The translations under genes and the position numbers were made by a program. Positions 1-6,154 of a DNA stretch of 7,143 nt are shown here, in pieces (within the stretch, counting starts at the first letter, position 1; every line of letters starts with the position of its first letter). Source of the stretch: Gallionella sp. (GTDB lineage Bacteria; Pseudomonadota; Gammaproteobacteria; Burkholderiales; Gallionellaceae); contig SCPW01000302.1 in assembly GCA_004298605.1 (NCBI GenBank), forward strand, positions 1 through 7,143, given 5' to 3'. The notes under the pieces are model-generated. The model was given only the letters and a program-made list of their open reading frames with translations. It searched no databases and was not told the origin of the DNA.

Positions 1-396
1 AACCACTTGAAAAACCCAGCCGTCACCCTGAGCGCGGAACAACAGGCCGGCTTTAAAAAACTGGCTGCGTCGGTGGACCAGTGGCTCAAGCAAATGGCCA
101 AAATTCGGGAAAACATTAAAAAAATACAGGAGGAGCGCGGTCAATTTTCCGTGCAAATCGACCAATTGATTACGCAGGTGGCGGCGAGCGCCGCGGAAGT
201 GGCTTGCGACATCAAAAAAATCAACGGCGAAACCACGGTTTGCACGATGTATAGCGCCATCGACGCCCCGCTCAACGAACTGCCGTTCAAAGAAATCAAC
301 GCCAGGCTGCGGGGCTCCGCCATGGCCGGCGAAAAGCTGTTTTTCGGCGACAGCGGCGCATTTCACTGGAAATATCACCCCACCAAGCGCCCATAA
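1..396 (+). CDS. Unrecognised small protein, 5' end possibly outside window
   Basis: The frame is open from the first base and ends at TAA 394-396. The first usable start in view is TTG at 7, giving 129 residues. With only six bases upstream I cannot tell whether this is the true start, so I treat the gene as 5'-partial. The first 60 or so residues are rich in Lys, Glu and Gln with regularly spaced hydrophobic residues (around VDQWLKQMAKIRENIKKIQ), which suggests a helical, possibly coiled-coil region. The second half is less regular, with two cysteines (in VACDIK and TVCTMY) and an aromatic, basic tail (FHWKYHPTKRP). I see no signal peptide, membrane segment or familiar enzymatic motif, and I do not recognise the family. 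It lies 216 bp upstream of hoxF on the same strand, with candidate regulatory DNA between them, so it is probably not part of the hydrogenase operon. Confidence 0.6.
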   Translation, partial: NHLKNPAVTLSAEQQAGFKKLAASVDQWLKQMAKIRENIKKIQEERGQFSVQIDQLITQVAASAAEVACDIKKINGETTVCTMYSAIDAPLNELPFKEINARLRGSAMAGEKLFFGDSGAFHWKYHPTKRP

Positions 397-397
397 A

Positions 398-426
398 CCG
401 TTCGCGGCCAGCGCCGATCCGTTCGC
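398..426. repeat. 8-bp direct repeat, 21 bp apart, upstream of hoxF
   Basis: CCGTTCGC occurs at 398-405 and again at 419-426, so the copies start 21 bp apart, which is two helical turns. Both copies are followed by a G+C-rich stretch. The second copy lies just before a TATACT box at 438-443. Repeats on one face of the helix are typical of activator sites, but the copies are short and G+C-rich, so chance is possible. Confidence 0.3.
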
Positions 427-437
427 AGCGCGCGCCC

Positions 438-443
438 TATACT
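438..443 (+). promoter_or_regulatory. Candidate -10 box for the hox operon
   Basis: TATACT differs from the sigma-70 -10 consensus TATAAT at one position. I find no convincing -35 hexamer 16-18 bp upstream (the sequence there is around GATCC), so it would need an activator, perhaps at the 398-426 repeats. A start near 450 would give a leader of roughly 160 nt and would place the dyad at 457-474 inside the initially transcribed region. This rests on sequence appearance only. Confidence 0.25.
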
Positions 444-456
444 GTGCAACACTTCG

Positions 457-474
457 GTAACAAATGTTTGTTAC
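457..474. promoter_or_regulatory. Perfect 18-bp dyad, candidate operator
   Basis: GTAACAAA (457-464) and TTTGTTAC (467-474) are exact inverted repeats separated by TG. The A+T-rich dyad stands out in a G+C-rich setting and has the size and symmetry of a site for a dimeric regulator. It lies about 140 bp upstream of the hoxF start and just downstream of the TATACT box, a position suited to repression. It does not match the FNR half-sites TTGAT/ATCAA. I do not recognise the cognate regulator. Confidence 0.4.
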
Positions 475-489
475 GGTATGCCCAGTATC

Positions 490-514
490 CAAGGCACTGG
501 CATTCAACGCCTTG
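490..514 (+). other. Leader hairpin between dyad and hoxF
   Basis: CAAGGC (490-495) pairs exactly with GCCTTG (509-514) around a 13-base loop. No T-run follows, so it is not an intrinsic terminator. If the leader is transcribed from upstream, this would be a modest RNA stem about 100 bases before the hoxF start. It may be fortuitous. Confidence 0.2.
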
Positions 515-612
515 AAAACCGCGTTAAAACTGGCAAGTCGCGATATTCCGGTTTACCATCGTGAGCAGGGCTGTTTCCATCCGTCAACTCCTCACCACCC
601 AAAGGACGTTCC

Positions 613-2409
613 ATGCACAGCGCATACATCGATCCCATCCTTGAACGCTACGGGCACAATCCCACCAAGCTGATGCAGATATTGCGCGAGATGCAGGAGC
701 ATTTCGGCTATATCCATTCCGACGCCATCGATCACCTGGTTGCGCGTCTGGGCATTCTGCGCACGCAGGTCGAAAGCGTGGCGGGGTTTTATGAATTCTT
801 TTACCTGCATCCGCCCGGCCGCTACCGCATCCTGTTTTCCGACAACATCACCGACCGCATGCTGGGCAATATGGACCTGCTGGAACAGATGTGCCGGCAA
901 TTGTGGATAGAGCACGGCAAAGTGTCCGAAGACGGTCTGGTCAGCGTCGATACCACTTCCTGCACCGGCATGTGCGACCAGGGGCCGGCCCTCCTGGTCA
1001 ACGGCCGCACCGTCACCCGCTTGACGATGGATCGGGTGGAGGTCATCTGCGAACTGGTGCGCAATGAAATTCCGCTGGAACAATGGCCGGCTGAATTTTT
1101 CCAAGTGGAAGAGAACATCCGCCGCAAAGACGTGCTGCTCGGCAGCGAATTTCAACCGGGCGCGGCCTTGCGCGCGGCTTTTGCCTTGGGACCGCAAGCC
1201 CTGATCGACGAAGTGAAAACCGCCAATCTGCGCGGCCGCGGCGGCGCCGGTTTTACCACCGGCCTGAAATGGGAAGGTTGCCGCAATGCGCCGGGCCAGG
1301 CCCATTACGTGGTGTGCAACGCCGATGAAGGCGAACCGGGCACGTTCAAAGACCGGGTGCTGTTGGCCTCCTATGCCGACCGGGTGTTCGAGGGCATGAC
1401 GCTGTGCGGCTACGCCATCGGCGCGCAACTGGGGATGCTGTATCTGCGCGGCGAGTACCGCTATTTGCTGGAACCGTTGCAGGCGGTGTTGGAAAACCGC
1501 CGCCGCGCCAATTTATTGGGCGGTAACATTCTGGGACAGGCCGGTTTCGATTTCGACATCGAAATTCACCTGGGTGCCGGGGCTTACATCTGCGGCGAAG
1601 AATCCGCGCTCATCGAGTCGCTGGAAGGCAAGCGCGGCACGCCGCGCAACCGTCCGCCCTTCCCCGTCACCCACGGTTATCTGAACCAGCCGACCGTGGT
1701 CAACAACGTGGAAACCTTCGCCGCCGGCACCCTGATCGCCGAACGCGGCGGCGCCTGGTACGCCGGCCTGGGTACCGGCAAATCGGCGGGTACCAAATTG
1801 CTGTCGGTATCCGGCGACTGCACCCAGCCCGGTATCTACGAATACCCCTTCGGCGTGACGGTGGCGCAAGTGCTGGAAGATTGCGGCGCCGTCAACAGCC
1901 AGGCGGTGCAGGTCAGCGGGCCGTCCGGCGTGTGCGTCAGCGCGGCGGAATTCGAGCGCCGCATCGCTTTTGAAGACATCCCCACCGCCGGGGCGTTCAT
2001 GGTGTTCGACCACAGCCGCGACATGTTCGAAGTGGCGCGCAACTTTGTCCAATTCTTTGCGCACGAAAGCTGCGGTTTCTGCACGCCGTGCCGGGTGGGC
2101 ACCTCATTGCTGCGCAACCTGATGGACAAGCTGCACAACGGCCACGGCTCGCCCTATGATTTCGAAGAAATCAAGCGCCTCAACGTGTTGCTGCAATCCA
2201 TGAGCCACTGCGGCCTGGGGCATTCCGCCTGCAACCCGGTACTGGACACCATTGCCAAATTCGGCCCTGCCTACGAAAAGCGTCTGCAACACCGCGACTT
2301 TACCCCGGCTTTCGACCTGGATTGGGCCTTGGCCCCGGCCCGCCGTTCCACCGGCCGCGACGACAGCGCCGCCCACCTGCACGATGAAGCCATCGGAGAA
2401 CAACCATGA
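613..2409 (+). CDS. hoxF: NAD-reducing hydrogenase diaphorase subunit HoxF (HoxE-HoxF fusion)
   Basis: HoxF is the FMN- and NAD(H)-binding subunit of the soluble bidirectional [NiFe] hydrogenase. It passes electrons between NAD(H) and the Fe-S chain in the cytoplasm. The protein has 598 residues, close to the roughly 600 of the Ralstonia eutropha type. Residues 1 to about 150 form a NuoE/HoxE-like domain. The rest is NuoF-like, with a Gly-rich FMN/NAD motif RGRGGAGF (207-214), NADEGEPGTFKDR (236-248), GAGAYICGEES (321-331), and [4Fe-4S] ligands C487, C490, C493 and C533. In the NuoE-like domain only C117 and C121 of the expected four [2Fe-2S] ligands remain; the positions of the first pair are S76 and D81. 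The start is ATG 613, six bases after AAAGGA (601-606). The stop overlaps the hoxU start by four bases (ATGA), which suggests translational coupling. Confidence 0.97.
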   Translation: MHSAYIDPILERYGHNPTKLMQILREMQEHFGYIHSDAIDHLVARLGILRTQVESVAGFYEFFYLHPPGRYRILFSDNITDRMLGNMDLLEQMCRQLWIEHGKVSEDGLVSVDTTSCTGMCDQGPALLVNGRTVTRLTMDRVEVICELVRNEIPLEQWPAEFFQVEENIRRKDVLLGSEFQPGAALRAAFALGPQALIDEVKTANLRGRGGAGFTTGLKWEGCRNAPGQAHYVVCNADEGEPGTFKDRVLLASYADRVFEGMTLCGYAIGAQLGMLYLRGEYRYLLEPLQAVLENRRRANLLGGNILGQAGFDFDIEIHLGAGAYICGEESALIESLEGKRGTPRNRPPFPVTHGYLNQPTVVNNVETFAAGTLIAERGGAWYAGLGTGKSAGTKLLSVSGDCTQPGIYEYPFGVTVAQVLEDCGAVNSQAVQVSGPSGVCVSAAEFERRIAFEDIPTAGAFMVFDHSRDMFEVARNFVQFFAHESCGFCTPCRVGTSLLRNLMDKLHNGHGSPYDFEEIKRLNVLLQSMSHCGLGHSACNPVLDTIAKFGPAYEKRLQHRDFTPAFDLDWALAPARRSTGRDDSAAHLHDEAIGEQP

Positions 2410-3122
2410 GCAATACCTTTACCCTGGACGGCAAGGAAATTCCATTCCAGGATGGCCAGACCGTCATCCAGGCCGCGCTGGACGCCGGGGTGTACATCCC
2501 GCACCTGTGCCATCACCCCGATTTTCCGCCGCACGGTTCCTGCAAGTTGTGCACGGTAAAAATCAACGGCCGCCAGACCGCTTCCTGCACCATGAAGGCC
2601 CAAGCCGGCATGGTGGTGGAAAGCAATATCGATGAACTGAACGACGAACGCCGCGCCTTGACGCAGATGCTGTTCGTCGAGGGCAACCATTTCTGCCCTT
2701 CCTGCGAAAAAAGCGGCAACTGCCAACTGCAGGCCACCGCCTATCAGTTGCACATGCTCACCCCTCACTTCGATCACTTTTATCCCAACCGGCCCGTCGA
2801 TGCGTCGCACCCGGACTATCTGCTGGACACCAACCGCTGCATCCTCTGTTCGCTGTGCGTGCGCGCCAGCCGCGACGTGGACGGCAAAAACGTGTTTGCG
2901 CTGGGCGGACGCGGCATCAAAACCCACTTGCTGGTCAACGCCAAGTCGCATCGCCTGGGCGATACCGATTTTTCCGGCGAAGACAAAGCGGCCAACGTGT
3001 GCCCGGTCGGCGTGATCCTGAAAAAACGCCAGGGTTTCGCTGTTCCCATCGGCCAGCGGACTTTCGATATAAAACCGGCGTCGGAATACGTAGACTCCCG
3101 CATGCCGACCAAGGAGGTTTAA
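2406..3122 (+). CDS. hoxU: NAD-reducing hydrogenase Fe-S subunit HoxU
   Basis: HoxU is the Fe-S electron-relay subunit of the diaphorase module, equivalent to the N-terminal part of NuoG. It links HoxF to HoxY. The 238-residue length fits the family (about 234). The N-terminal 2Fe-2S ferredoxin fold has ligands C35, C46, C49 and C61. A second cluster site follows in the segment GNHFCPSCEKSGNC, with H95, C97, C100 and C106. The His stands two residues before the first Cys, as I remember for R. eutropha HoxU, rather than four as in typical NuoG. A [4Fe-4S] site follows with C145, C148, C151 and C199 (the last in VCPVG). GGAGAA at 2395-2400 precedes the ATG, which overlaps the hoxF stop. The C-terminus ends within the AAGGAGG that serves hoxY. 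Confidence 0.96.
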   Translation: MSNTFTLDGKEIPFQDGQTVIQAALDAGVYIPHLCHHPDFPPHGSCKLCTVKINGRQTASCTMKAQAGMVVESNIDELNDERRALTQMLFVEGNHFCPSCEKSGNCQLQATAYQLHMLTPHFDHFYPNRPVDASHPDYLLDTNRCILCSLCVRASRDVDGKNVFALGGRGIKTHLLVNAKSHRLGDTDFSGEDKAANVCPVGVILKKRQGFAVPIGQRTFDIKPASEYVDSRMPTKEV

Positions 3123-3124
3123 CC

Positions 3125-3676
3125 ATGAGCGCTTCCACCAAACCCAAGCTCAAAGTCGCCACCACCTCGCTGGCCGGTTGTTTCGGCTGCCACATGTCGT
3201 TTCTGGACATTGATGAACGCTTATTCGAGCTGGTCGAACACATCGAGTTCGACCGCTCCCCACTCACCGACATCAAGCACGTGGGACCTTGCGATATCGG
3301 CCTGATCGAAGGCGGTCTGTGCAACGCCGAAAACGTCCACGTGCTGCGCGAATTCCGCCGGCAGTGCAAAGTGCTGATCGCCGTGGGCGCCTGCGCCATC
3401 AACGGCGGCCTGCCGGCCCAGCGCAACCCCATTCCGCTGCCGATGATCCTGGAAGAGGTGTACCACACCAGCCCCGGCCTGCATAACGGCTTGATCCCCA
3501 ACGACCCGGAATTGCCGCTGCCGCTCAACCAGGTTCATCCCATCCACGAAGTGGTCAAGGTCGACTATTTCATGCCCGGTTGCCCGCCTTCCGGCGATAC
3601 CATCTGGAAAGTGCTGACCGATTTGTTGGCAGGCAAGGAGCCGGTGTTGCCGCATGAGTTGTTGCATTATGACTAA
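3125..3676 (+). CDS. hoxY: NAD-reducing hydrogenase small subunit HoxY
   Basis: HoxY is the small subunit of the hydrogenase module. It carries the proximal [4Fe-4S] cluster that takes electrons from the NiFe site of HoxH. The protein has 183 residues. The four cluster ligands are visible: C19 and C22 (GCFGC), C90 (VGACA) and C153 (PGCPPSGD). The typical motifs SFLDIDERL, SPLTDIKH, EGG and HEVVKVDYFMPGCPP are present. There is no Tat signal peptide, consistent with a cytoplasmic enzyme. The N-terminus is about 25 residues shorter than my recollection of the R. eutropha protein. The ATG at 3125 is supported by a near-perfect AAGGAGG at 3111-3117 and lies two bases after the hoxU stop. The same frame is open upstream to 2855, but that part only shadows hoxU. 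The usual next gene, hoxH, is displaced by 851 bp. Confidence 0.96.
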   Translation: MSASTKPKLKVATTSLAGCFGCHMSFLDIDERLFELVEHIEFDRSPLTDIKHVGPCDIGLIEGGLCNAENVHVLREFRRQCKVLIAVGACAINGGLPAQRNPIPLPMILEEVYHTSPGLHNGLIPNDPELPLPLNQVHPIHEVVKVDYFMPGCPPSGDTIWKVLTDLLAGKEPVLPHELLHYD

Positions 3677-3732
3677 GCAAGAATGTCACCATTCAGCCGG
3701 TGGTTATAGCGTTCCGTGGCTTTGGAGAATTT

Positions 3733-4179
3733 ATGAATTGGCAAACGCTGTCGGCGACATCGCATTATAAAACGGCGCTCGCTATTCACCATGAACTACA
3801 GCGAGGTAATTCGTCGGAAGCCGATAATGGCATTAAGGAATTGATAAACGCTTTGTCCCGCTCGGAAAAACGTGCTTTAAAAAGCCAGATAATCAGACTG
3901 ATGAAGCACATCATCAAGTGGAAAACACAACCTGATTATCGATCAAGAAGCTGGATAGCCACTATCCACAATGCACGTGAGGAAATCAGGGATATTCAGG
4001 ACGAAACACCCAGCCTGAATGATGATGTTATTAAACAATTGTGGGATGATTGCTTAACCTCGGCGCTAGTAGAAGCTGAAGATGAAATGCGGCAAGAAAC
4101 CCTTGTTGAAAAATTATCCTGGCAAGAAGTGTTTGAACAGCGTTATTCGTTAAACACACAAAACCGAATTAAGCCATGA
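3733..4179 (+). CDS. DUF29 family protein, lodged between hoxY and hoxH
   Basis: This 148-residue protein matches DUF29 (PF01724), a mostly helical bacterial family of unknown function that I recognise by its core pattern. Residues 42-86 read as a run of SEKRAL, a helix with MKHIIKWKTQP, then YRSRSW (69-74), followed by IATIHNAREEI. PSL (93-95) and a C-terminal LSWQEVFEQRY also fit. The N-terminus, usually a DFYxW-type stretch, is diverged. I chose ATG 3733 because GGAGA (3724-3728) precedes it well; the frame is open to a GTG at 3700 that lacks a good site. No membrane segment or signal is seen. Its G+C (about 43% by hand count) is well below the roughly 60-65% of the flanking hox genes, and its codons are A/T-ending, which suggests acquisition. 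No role in hydrogenase function is known; position alone does not establish one. Confidence 0.85.
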   Translation: MNWQTLSATSHYKTALAIHHELQRGNSSEADNGIKELINALSRSEKRALKSQIIRLMKHIIKWKTQPDYRSRSWIATIHNAREEIRDIQDETPSLNDDVIKQLWDDCLTSALVEAEDEMRQETLVEKLSWQEVFEQRYSLNTQNRIKP

Positions 4180-4527
4180 TTGCTGAATTTCCAAGCTACT
4201 ATCGCCGAGACCAAAACGCCAAGCCATAAACCAAGCCGAATTGGGTTTTCCTGGAAGCCATGTCGGGAGGCGTGGATGGGCGGCGCATGCTTACGGCTTC
4301 GTTGGTACGCAGATATATGGCAACTTGTGGGACTTGGCGCAGTTCATATCGGTTTGTAGCGAAGGCGCGTTTTTCCCGCAAGCCGAGCCGGAGGAGAGTT
4401 GGGACGTCGTCGAGACCGGATAACTCGGGCAAAATGCCGTATGGCTAAAATGATTTTTACTGGTACCGGAGCAACCCTTGTTGCTGTTTTATCCGGTCAA
4501 CACCTCTGATCACCACTGGAGCCCACC
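4180..4527. other. Non-coding spacer before hoxH, possible mobile or repetitive remnant
   Basis: No convincing gene fills these 348 bp. Short frames exist on both strands (60-77 residues), but none has a good ribosome site or a recognisable motif, and they overlap one another. Positions 4219-4237 hold CCAAGCC twice, 12 bp apart. Positions 4250-4430 are G+C-rich, unlike the DUF29 gene just before. I see no tRNA, no transposase fragment and no clear terminal inverted repeats. The last 60 bases hold a hairpin (4465-4497) and the hoxH ribosome site TGGAG at 4517-4521. The segment could be a copy of a dispersed intergenic element or debris from the event that brought in DUF29. This is inference. 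Confidence 0.5.
4465..4497 (+). terminator. Two-part hairpin before hoxH, weak terminator or attenuator
   Basis: The inner stem is AGCAAC (4470-4475) with GTTGCT (4480-4485) around CCTT. GTTTTA follows at once, so it looks like a weak intrinsic terminator. A flanking pair, ACCGGA (4465-4470) and TCCGGT (4492-4497), is also exact and can extend the structure with a one-sided bulge. In the extended form the T-run lies in the bulge, so two alternative folds are possible. It lies 30 bases before the hoxH start, where it could end the DUF29 transcript or temper readthrough into hoxH. Confidence 0.4.
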
Positions 4528-6006
4528 ATGACTTACCACCTGGAAACCGCCGAACATCCCGAAACGCTGCGCCGCGTCGCCATCGATCCCGTATCCAGGG
4601 TCGAAGGCCACGGCAAAGTCACCCTGCTGCTGGATGAAGACAACAAAATTCACCAGGTACGCCTGCACATCGTCGAATTCAGAGGCTTTGAGCGCTTCAT
4701 CCAGGGCCGGCCCTACTGGGAAGTGCCGGTCATGGTGCAGCGCCTGTGCGGCATTTGCCCGGTGTCGCATCATCTGGCCGCCGCCAAGGCCATGGACCCC
4801 ATCGTCGGCGCCCATCATCTGACCCCCACGGCGGAAAAAATCCGCCGCCTGATGCACTTCGGCCAAATCATGCAGTCGCACGCGCTGCATTTTTTCCACC
4901 TGTGTTCGCCGGACTTGCTGTTCGGGTTCGACTCCGACGTCGCCAAGCGCAACATCGTCGGCATCGCCGAGCGGCACCCGGAAACCGCCCGCCAGGGCGT
5001 GTTGCTGCGCAAGTTCGGCCAGGAAGTCATCCGCATCACCTCCGGCAAACGCATCCACGGCACCGGCGCCGTGCCCGGCGGCGTCAACAAGCTGGTCAGT
5101 CTGGCCGAGCGCGACGAATTGCTGAAAGACGTTTACACCATGATTGCCTGGAGCCGCGACGCGGTGAAGCTGGTCAAGCAACTGCACGATGCCAATCCGG
5201 GCCTCTACAACAGCTTCGGCATGTGCCGCTCCAATATGCTGTCCCTGGTCGGCCCGGATGGCGCCATGGACTTGTACGACGGCAAACTGCGCGCCCGCGA
5301 CGATGCCGGCAAGCTGATTTTCGACGGCGTGGCCTGCAATCAGTACAACCAGTACATCGAAGAAGAAGTGCGCAGCTGGAGCTACATGAAGTTTCCTTTC
5401 CTCCAGTCGCTGGGCAAAGAGCACGGCTGGTACAAGGTCGGCCCGTTGGCGCGCGTACAAAACTGCGACAGCATCCCCACCGCTTTTGCCGAACACGAGC
5501 GCCGCGACTTTGTGGAATATGCCGGCGGCAGCCCCATCCACGCGGCGCTGGCTTATCACTGGACGCGCATGATCGAAATGCTGCACGCGGTGGAAGGCAT
5601 CAAGGAATTACTGCACGACCCCGATATCCTGAGCGGCGATTTGCTCGCCACCGGTGAACGGCAACAAGAAGGGGTCGGCGTCATCGAAGCGCCGCGCGGC
5701 ACGTTGTTCCATCACTACCGCGTGGATGAAAACGACATCGTCACGATGTGCAACCTGATCGTTTCCACCACCAACAACAATCAGGCCATGAACGAGTCCA
5801 TCCGCCACGTCGCCAAGCGCTATCTGCACGGCCATGAAATCACCGAGGGCCTGCTCAACCACATCGAAATCGCCATCCGCGCCTTCGATCCCTGTCTGTC
5901 CTGCGCCACCCACGCCCTGGGCAAAATGCCGTTGCAGGTCGAACTGCTGGATGCCGAGGAAAACCTGATTCACAGTTTGTCCAAGGGCATGGAAAGCGCG
6001 GCGTGA
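4528..6006 (+). CDS. hoxH: NAD-reducing hydrogenase large (NiFe) subunit HoxH
   Basis: HoxH holds the NiFe(CN)2(CO) active site that splits or forms H2. The protein has 492 residues (R. eutropha type about 488). The N-terminal L1 motif is RLCGICPVSH (72-81), with Ni ligands C74 and C77. The C-terminal L2 motif is DPCLSCATH (454-462), with C456 and C459. SRVEGHGKV (23-31) includes the conserved E26. After H462 a further 30 residues (ALGKMPL to the end) form the tail that a HoxW-type endopeptidase removes after nickel insertion. That protease and the hyp genes are not in the window. ATG 4528 follows TGGAG (4517-4521) at good spacing. Composition and codon use match hoxFUY, so the gene belongs to the same operon although DUF29 and a spacer intervene. 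I find no obvious promoter of its own, so expression probably depends on readthrough from hoxF. Confidence 0.97.
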   Translation: MTYHLETAEHPETLRRVAIDPVSRVEGHGKVTLLLDEDNKIHQVRLHIVEFRGFERFIQGRPYWEVPVMVQRLCGICPVSHHLAAAKAMDPIVGAHHLTPTAEKIRRLMHFGQIMQSHALHFFHLCSPDLLFGFDSDVAKRNIVGIAERHPETARQGVLLRKFGQEVIRITSGKRIHGTGAVPGGVNKLVSLAERDELLKDVYTMIAWSRDAVKLVKQLHDANPGLYNSFGMCRSNMLSLVGPDGAMDLYDGKLRARDDAGKLIFDGVACNQYNQYIEEEVRSWSYMKFPFLQSLGKEHGWYKVGPLARVQNCDSIPTAFAEHERRDFVEYAGGSPIHAALAYHWTRMIEMLHAVEGIKELLHDPDILSGDLLATGERQQEGVGVIEAPRGTLFHHYRVDENDIVTMCNLIVSTTNNNQAMNESIRHVAKRYLHGHEITEGLLNHIEIAIRAFDPCLSCATHALGKMPLQVELLDAEENLIHSLSKGMESAA

Positions 6007-6012
6007 CCTTAT

Positions 6013-6061
6013 CGTTCCCACGCTGAGCGTGGGAACGCAGGCCGGGACGCTCTGCGTCCCG
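6013..6061. repeat. Tandem palindrome, REP-like intergenic element
   Basis: There are two perfect hairpins in a row. The first has 11-bp arms (CGTTCCCACGC at 6013-6023 and its complement at 6027-6037) around TGA. The second has 8-bp arms (CGGGACGC at 6043-6050 and GCGTCCCG at 6054-6061) around TCT. The pair GTTCCCACGC plus GGGACGC with TCT loops is, from memory, a dispersed repeat in many gammaproteobacterial genomes. It starts six bases after the hoxH stop. With no T-run it is not a classic terminator, but it may protect the 3' end of the hox mRNA or halt transcription. It also marks the boundary between G+C-rich and A+T-rich DNA. Confidence 0.75.
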
Positions 6062-6154
6062 TATCGACTGCGTGACTGCCGGTTGGATAGCGCTAAGCCT
6101 TATCAACAATTTCGTGCTTTTTGCGGTTACAAATACCTTCTCCTTTGCGACCCA

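Noticed and set aside
397..612. Sigma-54 (-24/-12) promoter for hoxF, as in the HoxA-controlled Ralstonia system
   Set aside because: I checked each GG in this region for a GC ten bases downstream and found none.
464..673. Small + strand frame starting in the 457-474 dyad and overlapping the hoxF start
   Set aside because: It has no ribosome site, its start lies inside a palindrome, and it runs out of frame into hoxF. It shows no recognisable protein features.
613..1060. Apparent absence of a separate hoxE gene
   Set aside because: It is not a loss: the NuoE/HoxE-like domain is present as the N-terminal part of HoxF, as in the Ralstonia-type enzyme.
592..1428. Long minus-strand open frame opposite the 5' half of hoxF (278 codons)
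   Set aside because: The + strand codes for the HoxE/HoxF domains with intact motifs. The antisense frame shows no family resemblance and is a compositional shadow. The same holds for 1513-2064 and 2271-2951.
4199..4432. 77-codon minus-strand frame, and overlapping + strand frames at 4241-4448, in the hoxY-hoxH spacer
   Set aside because: The frames overlap one another, lack Shine-Dalgarno sites and show no known motif. I treat the region as non-coding, possibly a repeat.
4510..5586. Long minus-strand open frame opposite hoxH (358 codons)
   Set aside because: It is the mirror of a G+C-rich gene with clear NiFe motifs on the + strand. It is rich in Ala, Val, Gln and His with no recognisable domain, as expected for an antisense shadow.
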